From the NCBI RefSeq assembly GCF_019649055.1, contig NW_026570503.1, positions 1 to 64,000 on the forward strand: 64,000 nucleotides of DNA. Reading direction: 5' to 3'. Below, in pieces: positions 47,701 through 57,039 of this stretch; the stretch's first letter is position 1; every line of letters begins with the position of its first letter. Below the pieces are notes generated by a model. That model did not search any database. It was not told where the DNA came from and saw only the letters and a program-made list of their open reading frames with translations. The translations under genes and the position numbers were made by a program. The stretch comes from Paramacrobiotus metropolitanus. Its lineage: Eukaryota > Tardigrada > Eutardigrada > Parachela > Macrobiotidae.

Positions 47701-50700
47701 GTCTGCTGCACTGTTAACCCTATAGAACCGAACGTATCTCAGAGACGATTCTACCCGAACATGGGTCAATTGACCCAGGCACATCAATTGGCGATTTTGT
47801 CAGACAGATTTGCTTACGTAACCACATTGTTGATCGGTTGCGGATCTGATTTTTTTCTTCCCTAGAACAGCAATGTATTACAGCCGTAAAAATTTTGAGT
47901 GATAGTATACATCTTTCTGCTTGAGTGGGAATTATTTCATGTTCTTTGACTGAATGGTAAAGATATGTTCAAACATTTTGCAACCGGATGAACGTTAAAT
48001 CTGGGTCGCCACGACCCAGCGTAATCATACTGAACCAAATTTTTTTTCAAAAAATTAAACGGTCTAAATGTTGCCAGAAATGATACAGAAGAACAGCCCT
48101 TATGAATATCCCAATGCGTTGCCAACAAGAAACGATATCTAATGGTTTTACCAGTGCGTGGATCACCATGACCCACGCCGGTTCTACAGGGTTAAACGCA
48201 TTTTTGAATCGCTAACTTTTAGCTATTCTGAGAATAATATACTGGTATGGCACTCCGCCAGCCAGAGTGGGTTCTGCCGTCTAACGATCTCGTTTGCGGG
48301 AGATCTTACGTGAGATGTTTCTCATAACTTCGGCCAAAGCAATTTCTTTCAGATAGCTGAGGCAGTGCTTTTCTATTACAGGGTACTCCGTTTGATGACA
48401 GCCACCTCGCTGCTGTTAAGGTGGCATTGGCCAGATCCTGCATCGTCATCGACGCAAACGAGCCGCCAAGCGAACATTTGGACAGCTCCCATTCAGCCGG
48501 CGATGCTGTTTTTTCGACATTATCACAACATTTCTGCCGGCACCGCAACGCTGTTCGAGCAACCTCTGCTGTGACCGAGTTTGTTAAAAAGCACTGGGAA
48601 ACGACAATCAGCTTGACAAACGAACTTAAAATCGCTATAAACGAAATCAACTCTGGGAGGAACCGCAGCTCCACGTCACATATAAGCTACCGTGAGCCAA
48701 TTGAACCTTCGTTAAAGCACAATCTGCTGGAATTTCGCCGACGGGATGGCGAATATGCTAAAAAGGCTGTCAAAGAAGTAGGTGACATAATCAGCAAGTT
48801 GGACGGAAATCACGAGCGCGTTATAAGGTTCTTCAAAATACTGTACCAGACAGACGGCCGCGTATTCGAAGCGGAAGATTCAGTCATAAAAGCAAAAGAA
48901 GATTTGACCAGGATTTTTGAAACTGTTAAGGGCAAAGGAAATCCGGTCAATGATTTTCCAAAACCGGAAGATGTTACAAAAATCCTGAAAAGGTTTTCCG
49001 AAGCGAACACTGGGTTTCTTAAAACAATCACGTTGCGATTTCCCGCTTTGAAGACGGAAACTTCGACACTGCAAAGCCGGAATTTTGACAAAGGAGTCAA
49101 GCTTAACGATTTCCTACCAGTTTCTGAAATTCGCGATTATTTTTTCAATGCTGCAAGGAAACTTTTAGAACCTCGTACGTCTGACTCAGCGGGAGATGGC
49201 AAAACTGATGATGTAATTGAAAAGTATCAACAAGAAGCCGACAATATTCTGTTGAACTTCTGTGGAGAGCTCCTTAAAAACAACGAGCAGTTACTGGGAA
49301 ATCATAAAACTGATATTAAGCTAATTCTTCGAACGTTCCATTTAACGTGCGACCTTTCGCCAGATCCGGCTGCCATTATCATAAAAGAACTTGTACGGTT
49401 GATTGAAGGATTCGGAAACGGCTTACAAACAGAAACTGCCAACAAAGTCGAAAGAGCTCTCAAAATGTTTCGAGAAGACTGTAACAATTCATTAACTGAA
49501 TTCATGCACCGTACTGCAAAGGCGCTGGAACACGAGAATCCCGAAAAGTTTGAAAAGAACACGAGAGAGGATATTATATTAACAATCCTGAAAGCTTTTC
49601 GACAATCCGTTACTTCACCCAAAGAAATCCTCACTTGCATGAGTAAAGGAATAACTAGCGCGACTTTTAAGAAAGGACTTGAATTTCTTGAATTTTAGTT
49701 ATGGAAGTATCACAGTAGTTGATATGGTGTGTTTTGATTTGGAAAGTTACAAATCTGCTACATTAACGTCTAAAATGTTGGATTCGCTGAATTTTTATTA
49801 GCTACTGACTTACATAATTTCACGTTAGTGATGATATTGCGAATTTTATGTAGATCACGAAGCTGCAGGTCGGATATCGTGGAGCAATGATATAATAGGA
49901 AACCCGAAAGTGACTGCGAAATACACCACTCCTAATTTTATCAACGCGATGATGATAAGATGTTATGAAGACACGGAAGTATTTGACATTGTTCGTCTGC
50001 TATTAACTGGAGGCTATCAGAACACGTTCGAAGAGAACTGGAGTAAGGATATCTCAGGCTGCCAGTATACTGGAAATCAAGCCGTAATAAGCCAAATGGA
50101 TTGCGCATTCAGCAAAGATGGTAGAGTACGTGGGTTTTTTAAACCCAACACGGAAATCCCTTCAGAGCTTTACAGTGCAACGGACAGTGCACTAAATATT
50201 TTACCATGTTCTAAAGACCGTATTCCGGCAACCTGTGACCAGCCGACAACGAGCACCAGCATTCAACCTGGACATTCATACATATATACACACGACATAG
50301 ATGCAGCTGTAGACGCTACTGTTCAAAATGATGACGCGCAATCACGGACAGGGATCCAGCTGCCTATAGTTAACACCGACTCGTTTGATGACTTTTGTAA
50401 AAGTGCTACGAAAGCAGGATACACTGTTCTTGGAGCTGAATTTCCGGTGAGCAAAACAACAAAAATGGAAGATATACCAAAGGACTGCTGTTTAGTTATC
50501 TTGGAGAGGCCTTGGTACGTTAAAGCGCGCCAGCAGCTGATCCAAGCAGTGATGCAGTGGGTTGATAAACATGAACCGGATCAGCAAACCAATCAGCAAA
50601 CCAAGTAATGCGACTCCGCATTCAGTCGCTTGTGATTTTGATTCCTACAAAGGTTGTTCTTTTAGGTGGCTAAAATTTTACGAGGCATTTCCTTCTTATA

Positions 50701-53018
50701 TCCTCACCTTCACTGAAAATAATATACGGCGTAAATTAAACAGCCAATCTCTGGAACAAGACATTCCTGCGACCAATAAGCCACCAAAATGGATCCGCGC
50801 GTATTATGGCATCATGCAGGACTTGTACAGCAATAGCGAAAAAACAAAAATCACGGTATGAAAACGTCTTTGCGTCGAAAAGTTTGTGCTACATTGTATT
50901 AAAGGCCAGCTGCACATCAAAGGCAACCCAGTTAGAGTGGGTATCAGATTCTGAGCGAATCTAGTTATGATTTAGCAACCCCACCTCACGAGGAGGCTTT
51001 GCGTACGGTACAGGTAGGCGTGGCCACTGCATCGTGCCCACTCCGCACCCGGACAATTGGGAGTGTGACATTTCGCCGCACTCAAACTCGACGCGCGACT
51101 TTTCGCCGCGAAGACATTTCGCCGCCGGACCTTCGGACGCTGGGACACTTCGGTTTGGGACATTATGCTTTGAGACGTTTTACCTTTGCGAAATTTCGGC
51201 GCAAGACATCTGGTTGCGGAAAATTCGTCCTGGGACAATTCGAACGATGCGACTTATCGCCGCAAAGTAATTCACCGCGTTTAATTCTTACTACTTTTTC
51301 AGTTTTTTAAGCTTGTTCTAAGTTTTTCTTTGGCTTTCTTAGTCTTTCTTAGGTCTTCTTGTGCTTTTTTAGATGTTCTAAGATTTATTAGGTTTCTTAG
51401 GTTTCTTGGTTTTCTTAGATTTCTAGGCTTCTTAGCTTTCTAAAGTTTCTTAGGTGTCTTAGGTTTTTAGGTTTCTTGGGTTTCTTAGGTTGTTTGCTTG
51501 ATTTTGTTTTTTTATTGTTCCCTATACTGACTCTTGGAGTTAGCTTAGTAAATTATTTAGCGGTTAGTCGAAATGTCGCGTCGTCGAGATATCCTTGCGG
51601 CGAATCTCCTTGCGTCGAAACGTCCATGCGACGGAAAGTCCCGGGGCGTAAAGTCCTACCGACGGAATGTCCTGCGACGAAACGTCGCGAGGCGAAATGG
51701 CCTTGCGGCGAAATGTCTGCGACCGAAAGTCCTGCGACCAGTTGTCCGCGGCGAAATGTCGCGGTGCCAGCCCACTCGTGCGATTGAGCAGCCGTACCAT
51801 AGCGAGATGCGCTATGAATCATAGACCCACCCAAACAAAGTCCTGCTGTACTGCGGTTGTCACTACCTTGTGATGACCTGTCATGGCTCCCGATCGCTTC
51901 GGCTGTTTCTATTTTGGCTTTGCTCATTTCGGCCAAATTTTCGGTCGCCCTTTACTTCGGCCGCCGTTCACCTCGGACACGCTGCATTTCGGCTTTGCAC
52001 TTGTTTTTCCTAATTTTCACCGAAATCACGTATCTTATAATTTGATATTTGGATTTTTTTTAAACACGATTTTTTAAAAAAGTTTTTCTGTTTTTAAGTT
52101 TCAGCCTAAGGGCAACCTCACTGATAACAGCATCAACCGAGGCCCTAGCCGGTTAAGGTGTGACTTCAGTCGACAGATTCTGGCGCCTAAAAGTCTGCAC
52201 CTGTTATGACTAAATTAAGAAACCCAAAACAATAATGAACTTGTAAAATCAAAGAAAAAATAAGAAAGCGTAAGCGTAAGCTACTGCCACGCTGCAAAAT
52301 TCAGAAATTTTGCGCCCGTGCGAGCGTGCGCCGGTTTTGGGCACATATTTAATTCAAAAGTTGGCCCTAGGAGGGGTAGGCTAGGGCCAGTGCGCCTATA
52401 CCCTTCCTACGGCCCGGATTCTAGCCAACTAAGACAGTAGGCGCAGCAAATCCAGGGAACACCAGAACTTGTGCCGGAGGGAGAGTGCAATTACTCGTTT
52501 GTGAAGTAAGATGTGCCATACTGAAAATAAAGTTAAGTTGAATACTGCAATGTCGTCTCCAGAGTTAAATATGGCGGAAGCCTATCAGTATGTCTCAAAC
52601 GGTGCGGTAATGGTACACTGCACGACTCTTCAGGAGCCCAGCTCCTTTTGAGCCAGCAGCTACAGTATTTCCAATTCTGTTTAATTGATGGGACATATTT
52701 TTGATTTTACAGTATAATCGCGCAACATGGGAGCAATTTGACTTTGACGCCATCCCGTCCACAAGTGGCATGGCGTCGGCAACATACAAGAACCAGCATT
52801 TAAAAAAGCTGCCGATTGCTGTCCTGGATTTTATTGCATCCATTTACCCTAATAACCCTATGGAAGTCCTAATAAATCAGCAACAAGCGAGCGGCGTATA
52901 CGCACGTTACGAAGGGCACATACCAGTCGGAACGTACTTTTACGAGTGTACCAAAACCCCAAACGAACGTGAAGTGACTTGGATCAATTTAAGCGCGTTG
53001 TGTGGTGTGCTGTGGTAG
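31231..53018 (+). CDS. Slo-type (BK-like) potassium-channel relative, 17 exons, about 1,749 residues
   Basis: Exons: 31231-31316, 31737-31982, 32093-32207, 32274-32493, 32567-32718, 36990-37166, 38031-38132, 38388-38509, 38583-38853, 42574-43230, 43302-43546, 43606-43729, 43772-43996, 48382-49642, 49854-50604, 50666-50855, 52713-53018. Every junction is GT/AG, all phases agree, and the total is 5,250 nt. The order matches Slo1: glycosylatable N-terminus, S0, S1-S6, RCK1, linker, RCK2, tail. Known Slo channels are tetramers opened by voltage and intracellular Ca2+. Here the selectivity filter is lost (LVDVV at residues 307-311), S4 is nearly uncharged (LQFLRLLCIVW), there is no aspartate-rich calcium bowl, and exon 14 has a large insert. 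The protein is about 1.5 times the usual length. It may be a silent or regulatory subunit, or an altered pore. AATAAA lies 184 nt after the stop. Confidence 0.83.
33078..34440. mobile_element. Tc1/mariner-like element, non-autonomous
   Basis: The ends are inverted: the left reads ccctgccgggtcaagttggg followed by acagtt, and the right reads aactgtcccaacttggcttc followed by gcaggg. The 'caagttgggacag' core is typical of Tc1/mariner ends, and the element lies next to TA dinucleotides. The 1.36-kb interior has no transposase frame with a DDE/D signature, so it is a deletion derivative or MITE inside Slo-like intron 5. Confidence 0.6.
35005..35660. repeat. Foldback repeat element
   Basis: The left arm (about 35005-35230) begins aagggatttggcccggtaca and includes actttcgctttc and gcaacatccggt. 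The right arm (about 35440-35650) holds the reverse complements (for example ccaccggatgt and cccgtggatgcaca). It belongs to the same family as the elements at 2.63, 37.38 and 57.30 kb. Confidence 0.65.
36990..38132 (+). CDS. Slo-like gene exons 6-7: pore helix, altered filter, S6
   Basis: Exon 6 (36990-37166) reads MEIIGDPYSSEG...LTYGKVVAFLYGKM, matching Slo1 GDPW...LTYWECVYLL in the turret and pore helix. An ungapped alignment then puts LVDVV (37089-37103) where Slo1 has TVGYG, and STFARI opposite TTLGRL. Exon 7 (38031-38132) continues S6 as FFIAQLIPDMFKKLP, matching Slo1 MFASYVPEIIELI, and ends KKDEAY at donor tat|gtacaa. The frame is intact on both sides, so the filter change is not a frameshift artefact. 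Confidence 0.8.
37380..38006. repeat. Foldback repeat element with central hairpin, Slo-like intron 6
   Basis: The ends are inverted: ggaagtgtgccggta on the left (from 37383) and atcggcacacttcc on the right (ending 38005). Internal blocks (tttcgcacgctc; gcgcaacatgcg) recur inverted. Near the right side, 17-nt perfect arms tgtcataaaccaatgca (37886-37902) and their complement (37916-37932) form a hairpin. It fills most of the 864-nt intron and ends 25 nt before exon 7. Confidence 0.7.
38388..38853 (+). CDS. Slo-like gene exons 8-9: RCK1 domain
   Basis: Exon 8 (38388-38509) begins after 'tttatcag' with NHLCWFRFVLILGSVSPT, aligned with Slo1 HIVVCGHIT, and TALEHFAKAFHDFNVEG. Exon 9 (38583-38853) gives AVLLRATEEM, LTIVSGSVFSYKDI, CAFVFANESA (Slo1 ACLVLANKY), and a helix and strand ending PTLRVIVQVLMVNNK (Slo1 IRVIIQLMQYHNK). 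It ends in phase 0 at aag|gtaagg. The Rossmann-like alternation is preserved, but the Slo1 Ca2+/Mg2+-site residues cannot be judged by eye. Confidence 0.82.
38854..42573 (+). other. Slo-like gene intron 9 (3.7 kb) with nested retroelement-like debris
   Basis: Phase-0 intron between the RCK1 exons. Inverted blocks occur at 40020-40100 and 41690-41800 (the atcaacctttctg word and its complement), and at 40430-40560 and 41515-41630 (accaatctgccgagccaacc and its complement). This suggests a large palindromic insertion. A gag-like zinc knuckle lies at 41864-42055. Overlapping frames at 39249-39576 have no motifs. Confidence 0.5.
41864..42055 (+). pseudogene. Gag-like CCHC zinc-knuckle fragment
   Basis: The short frame ends with CNRCHRIGHIATDC, which fits the C-x2-C-x4-H-x4-C zinc knuckle of retroelement nucleocapsid proteins, after a helical segment (LERLLEYDIEF) and an RSGR linker. 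It stops at a TAA 11 residues later. No protease, RT or integrase motif is nearby. It is probably a gag remnant of a retrotransposon inside Slo-like intron 9. A cellular zinc-knuckle protein is a less likely alternative. Confidence 0.5.
42574..43996 (+). CDS. Slo-like gene exons 10-13: end of RCK1, linker, start of RCK2
   Basis: Exon 10 (42574-43230) starts DLFYDIPNW and RAICIPEIQFALLAQRNFAP, matching Slo1 LLNIPSW and [20 protein letters not shown]. It then carries a low-complexity Ser/Thr/Asn linker of about 150 residues. Exon 11 (43302-43546) has LKIGTPFALLQEGQYHLCP and NLILQTGTQVFCVTD, like Slo1 NPxNHxxLQEGTxGFFIA. Exon 12 is 43606-43729. Exon 13 (43772-43996) holds GDHIVICVVSDG and PIGLISFIKPLRAAP, matching Slo1 GHVVVCIFGD and LIGLRNLVMPLRAS, and ends FPDVLFVK. 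Confidence 0.85.
44076..44250. repeat. Small MITE with tactgtagcggctcga ends
   Basis: The left end gttactgtagcggctcgat and right end atcgagccgctacagtataac-type sequence are inverted, and matching continues inward (gtgtacggg against cccgtacac). It is about 175 bp with no coding capacity. Confidence 0.65.
44523..44790. repeat. MITE with TACCGTATTTTTCG terminal inverted repeats
   Basis: It starts taccgtatttttcgaatta and ends taatttcgaaaaatacggta. Inside, gaggaggctt and ctaaattttcg recur several times. It is 268 bp, non-coding and lies within Slo-like intron 13. The element at 45841-46250 has related but diverged ends. Confidence 0.75.
44803..44851. repeat. 49-nt perfect hairpin
   Basis: Two 24-nt arms beginning gtgtcgataatgattgc and ending with its complement are exact reverse complements around a single a. 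It is adjacent to the MITE ending at 44790. Such perfection implies a recent origin or active maintenance. Confidence 0.8.
45841..46250. repeat. Diverged MITE with TACCGTA ends
   Basis: The left end is taccgtattccgtaaaatcc and the right end is ggcggtttacggta. The interior shares gccctgggctt and gcggatga words with the 44.5-kb element. The terminal match is short (7-9 nt), so the boundaries are approximate. Confidence 0.5.
47718..48191. mobile_element. piggyBac-type MITE with TTAA target-site duplication
   Basis: The sequence reads TTAA-CCCTATAGAACCG at 47714-47730 and CGGTTCTACAGGG-TTAA at 48179-48195. This means 13-bp terminal inverted repeats with two mismatches, flanked on both sides by TTAA. 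CCC/GGG termini plus a TTAA duplication are the hallmark of piggyBac elements. Subterminal gggtcaattgaccca-like palindromes occur near 47763 and gggtcgccacgaccc near 48002. The 474-bp interior has no transposase. Confidence 0.8.
48382..49642 (+). CDS. Slo-like gene exon 14: RCK2 continuation plus large helical insert
   Basis: The acceptor 'ctattacag' joins FVK to GTPFDDSHLAAVKVALARSC and IVIDANE, matching Slo1 [20 protein letters not shown] and VILSANQ. After about 50 residues the sequence becomes a long lysine- and glutamate-rich helical stretch (roughly residues 965-1330) with heptad-like spacing. I do not recognise it in any Slo protein. No aspartate cluster equivalent to the calcium bowl appears. 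A phase-1 donor (catga|gtaaag) at 49642 precedes the frame's stop at 49696-49698. Splicing there gives a phase match to exon 15. Confidence 0.72.
49854..53018 (+). CDS. Slo-like gene exons 15-17: RCK2 end and C-terminal extension
   Basis: Exon 15 (49854-50604; a second phase-compatible acceptor is at 49868) contains FINAMMIRCYEDTEVFDIVRL and LLTGG, matching Slo1 NDNILTLIRTLVTGG. Later DDFCKSATKAGYTVLGAEF and DIPKDCCLVILER match Slo1 LFCKALKTYNMLCFGIY and VPTDLIFCLMQ. Donor ccaa|gtaatg avoids the stop just downstream and joins in phase 2 to exon 16 (50666-50855), then exon 17 (52713-53018), ending at TAG. Exons 16-17 add about 165 residues with no family I recognise. Alternatively the protein ends at the TAA at 50606-50608, and exons 16-17 belong to a separate small gene. 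Confidence 0.68.
50856..52712 (+). other. Slo-like gene intron 16 with mirror minisatellite
   Basis: Phase-0 intron between exons 16 and 17. It carries the 51.04-51.78 kb mirror minisatellite and a ttcggc-rich tract at about 51890-52000. Long frames on both strands (50972-51310, 51476-51936) come from these GC-rich repeats and are not genes. Confidence 0.55.
51040..51780. repeat. Mirror-image minisatellite: inverted 16-bp arms around a (cttaggttt)n core
   Basis: The left part (51070-51260) repeats gacatttcgccgcaag-type units. The right part (51565-51775) repeats the exact complement, cttgcggcgaaatgtc. Between them, about 51300-51495 is a degenerate 9-bp array cttaggttt/ttcttagg, the reverse complement of the 17.15-kb core. 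The two loci share architecture and core but have different arm units. Confidence 0.75.
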
Positions 53019-53201
53019 TCTTTGCTTTTACAATTGTCCGTCCTGGGAACATTCTAGAGAATTTTGCCGGTTGTTTTCAGCCATGCACTTTGTGTCTTGT
53101 TCAAGCAGAAGACCATAAATTTCTCAGGATTCGGGAATGCACGACTAGTTTGGTATTGATGATCACTTTTCCGTTTGTTAATTGTTGATCCAATGATCCT
53201 T

Positions 53202-53207
53202 AATAAA
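53202..53207 (+). promoter_or_regulatory. Polyadenylation signal AATAAA downstream of the Slo-like gene
   Basis: First canonical AATAAA after the TAG at 53016-53018, in the correct orientation, and followed by a GT-containing stretch (acattgtagt). It is consistent with transcript 3' end formation near 53220-53240. Confidence 0.5.
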
Positions 53208-53261
53208 GGTACATTGTAGTAGAGCAAACCAGCCACTATTATAACTTTTGCAACAAACGAA

Positions 53262-53690
53262 TGTTGGGCCAGTCGCTATGGCAGCCTACGAGTAGGCAGC
53301 CAGCGACAGTCCCGCTTCCGGTGTGCTGACTCACACCGAGTCGCACTTGCTGTCGAGCGCTAGATCGGCCTCGACTCAGGCAGCTTTCCGCCCAGCCTTA
53401 CGTCTCGGCCAATCATCGGCCTCGATGTAGGCGGAGCCACGCCTCCTTTCCACATCTCGGCCTATCAGCGTTCGTTCGCTCGTGTTGGATCTGCCCAGTG
53501 CCGCATTAGGCATTTTCCCATGTTACGGCTCGATGTGCCGTTCATTTTCATTCACTAGCTGACATTCGGTGATTTTCATGTTCCAGCTCACATCGAGCCT
53601 TTGTGTTTGGGTTTCCTGTACTTTATTGCTATTCACAATAAAGCCTTCTCTCACTATTGTGAGCCTTTGTTCGCCAGCTGTCACATGATA
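53262..53690 (+). repeat. Possible solo LTR
   Basis: The block starts tgttgggccag and ends gccagctgtcaca (TG...CA). It is GC-rich compared with its surroundings and contains an AATAAA signal near its 3' end, followed by a short hairpin (ctcactattgtgag). These are LTR-like features. I found no second copy or internal retroviral-type region in the window, so this is tentative. Confidence 0.3.
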
Positions 53691-56600
53691 GCATATCGTT
53701 GAGTTTTCCTTCAACGGACCCCTTTGAGACCACGGTGTAGACTTACTTCCGTAACGGCCGACGTGAAGACAGGGGAGAACCAACGGTTCCTATCCCCATC
53801 TGATCGCCGCCAGCCAGAACGGTCTGGTCTCTTCTCTCTCTCTTGCGGGCAGAAAGCCTCGGCAGACCCTCTTTTTGCGCGCGGACGGAACGTTCCTCGC
53901 GCGGACAACCCTTGGACGGACTTTGCCCGGGTTGATTAGCGGTTCCCGCGGATCCCCGGACAGAACGTACGGCACGGACCCAGCGGACCCTCGTAGCCTC
54001 ATAAATCGGGGTCGCCTTTGCCTTAAGTGGCACCCGCAAGGCCGCAACTATACTAGCGCGGGATTCACCGGATCAACAAGCGGACTCACGCGGATTTACC
54101 CGGTAAATAGGGTCGACTGACCCTCGGTAAGCCTCGTAGAGCCTCTAAAAACCCGATATAGCTGGGCAACTTTCCTTTTCACCGGACCAAAGTAGTTTTG
54201 GCTAAACTATTTTACCCGAGAAAACGGGCTTAAAAACATCTTTTTAGGGTAAAAATAGGGTTAGCCAGCCTTACTAGGCCGGACCCTCGAGCCTCGGTGT
54301 AGACCCTCTGAGCCTCGGTTAACAACCTTTCTAAATTTACGGAAAATTACAGGAGTTAATTTCCCCCGGCTAAATTAATTTTTGGTCGGCGAAAAATAAA
54401 TTTTCATAATTTTTCCGGAATTTTTGCCGATTTTCCCACGGCAAAAATAATTAATTCAAATTAAAAATTAATTGTGACGTAACGACGGCCGATTTACCAT
54501 ATTAAAATCCGACCAATCAGGATAACGGGGAGATTCCCTATGTTATAAGTCCGTAGTGAGTCAGTGTTTTTTGGAATTTTGCACTCGGCGCGCAGAATCG
54601 TGACGTAGGCAGTAATCTGCAAGACCACTTAACGGTGTGTGACGTCATACCGGTCAGTACTGTAGGTCAGGTCAGTACGATTTTGATTTGGTTCATCATA
54701 AATTATGTCAATAATAAGCGAGACTGTTTGGGTGCAACATCATGCAATATGGAGCTGCACATCGCGCGCAAATTGCGCATGATCTGTAGCTCGAAATCGG
54801 TCTCAATCATTTTGTTCAGAATTTTACGGCGAACCTTATGGTGTATTCCGAATAAATACGCGATGAAATATGTAAGATTAGTAGCGTTTTGAAAATTCGC
54901 GTCGGACCTGTGCGTAAATACTACCTTATAATACCCCAAGCGCATTTCTGCGCTTTTTAATAATTTTCAAGCACAAAATTCTTCGTAGATTAATGTTTCA
55001 ACATACGCTTATAATGTTGCTTGATACTGTATATATGCAAAACTTCGAAGCACATTGATCTGCGTATGTAGATTTTGCCGTTCACTGACCTTTACCGAAA
55101 GCTTCCTACTTTCACGGTACACAGTAGAACGGGATAATCGGCTTGAATTTTGGATGACTTTTAACCTAAGTACTTTAAGTTAATTAGAATTATAATTGTC
55201 TTTATTCCGCCGCTTTTGGCATGCCTTCAACCTGACCGGCAGATACCGATTACAACCGGATTGGCAGTTCGGGTGCTGTGGATTACTGCTACGTCTTCAC
55301 TTACATTTTTAAATTATCAGCTGTCATAATCTTTATGAACTACTGCATTACTTATAAGGCAAACGAACTCAGAATGCCTTGTAAAATCTGTACAAATATT
55401 ACTATGTAAATTTTTCTGTAATCAAAACCACATCTTGGTGCTCACAACTTTACTGCTTCAGAAGCAATCAACTGTTACGCGTGAATTCAAGTAAGTACGC
55501 GTGAATTCTTGGCTCTGCTGTATTAATTTGGAGAAATATTTTATTACTGCGTCACAGTACAATAAAATGTTTCTAATGAAATCTTATGCTGATTGCCAAT
55601 GTACGGTAGAATGCCCGTTAATTGGAGCAACTTCAGCATAATTTTACCATTCACCATTATGATCTTATTATCTGTCTCTGCGTCCATTATGAATGTACAA
55701 TACTGCGTACATGTACAATAGTAATAGTACCGCGTACATGTACAATTGTACCTGCCTGCATTGCGCTGGAAGTGCAGATTACTGAGTTACTGTACTTTCG
55801 AGCATTTACTGTAACTGGATTGTAAGAGAGCACGAAGTGGGTGGCGAAGTTGAACAATATAATATGCAGTGTTCGCTGAGCAGTAATAACTTTCGTAATT
55901 GTACTCGTATTTACAGCTGTGGAAATAATTCACCAACGATTTTATTGGTGGTTCGGCGGTTGGTTGAAAATAAGTGAATGCTTCGACAACATAAAACTGA
56001 TGGTATGTGAACTGCGAAGAAAATAGTTACTTTTATTGTGAGTCAGAAACCAGTACCATCCTATGTCATAATTTTTAGCGATAAAGCAGTTAGATAATGC
56101 AGCATTGGCGTAAAGGAAATGTACACAAAGCACGTCCGTCCGGCCGGCACCAAAACCACGTTACGTAATGTAAAACGTAGCATTCTGTACTGAGAAATTC
56201 TCTTTAGTTGTCCACATTCAATTCTGATTGCTGTTACCATCAAAACGTTTAAGTAACCAACGGGTTTTCCTATTTCCCTATACTGCACCGTTTTTATAAG
56301 TCGATTATCCACGGCTCATCGGTTACCTTACAAGGTCCGTATTCAATTTTTGATCACTCTACTAGAAAGATAGAGATGATTCCCAGAAGCGAAATAACCC
56401 AGCAGATGCAATGGTCCGGCAAGGTTCATTCTCAGGACATGTTGCATGCAATCCTTGATAGAAGCGACTGTGAATGCCATCGTGACCTTTAACAACCAAA
56501 AACAACGGATCACGCAGCATCTTCGGCTGGCCCCAGCGGAGTAAAATTAATCAGTGGAAAAGGCTGTAACGGACACTAATATGCTATAGAATTCCAGTTG

Positions 56601-57039
56601 ATTAAACTGTAACCAGAAAATCGCGGTAAATGCGTCAGCTTACCATCATGGCGTGGGGCATAGTAGCAGCCGTAACCACTCTTAACCTTGATTTTACGGA
56701 TCGAGCAGCAAGTTCTGTAAATAATTACGTTCGCGTGGGCGTATTGTTGCAGCGTATTATTGCATATGGTACCATTTTCTGCTACGTGCGTCACAGGAGA
56801 CGGCGCTGAATGCGCACTGTCCCGTATTTCACAGGACGCATCCATCCAGGCTCATGAACACTTCAAGGTGTAGAGCATATATCACTCGGTCGATATGACA
56901 GCCAGGCGATAGTTGTTGCTCATTTGCCGGTAAAGCGCGTTAGTTTCCCATTTCACCGGTCCTCTTGTTGGACATTTGTCAGTGCACGAGCTATTAGGCT
57001 TTATCCGGACTGCCGCAGCTGTTGAAGTCTTAATTTGCA
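53691..57039. other. Repeat-rich intergenic region, no supported gene
   Basis: About 53710-54320 is GC-rich with recurring gcctcgg/cggaccc words, and its frames on both strands are compositional. About 54800-54870 shares a phrase with 19.2 kb (agaattttacggcgaa). A 13-bp direct duplication (tacgcgtgaattc) is at about 55478-55510. I see no gene. Confidence 0.45.

Larger units (their letters stand above)
43997..48381 (+). other. Slo-like gene intron 13 (4.4 kb), several MITEs
   Basis: Phase-0 intron inside RCK2. It contains a small MITE (44076-44250), a TACCGTA-ended MITE (44523-44790), a 49-nt perfect hairpin (44803-44851), a second TACCGTA-ended element (45841-46250), a coding-like fragment (46370-46480) and a TTAA-flanked piggyBac-type MITE (47718-48191). 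No exon of the channel appears to be missing, because RCK2 reads continuously across the splice. Confidence 0.6.

Noticed and set aside
50972-51936. Several overlapping Arg-rich frames on both strands
   Set aside because: They follow the 16-bp cttgcggcgaaatgtc repeats and exist in mirrored form on both strands, so they are compositional.
53724-54120. GC-rich overlapping frames on both strands
   Set aside because: Generated by repeated gcctcgg and cggaccc words; equal openness on both strands argues against coding.
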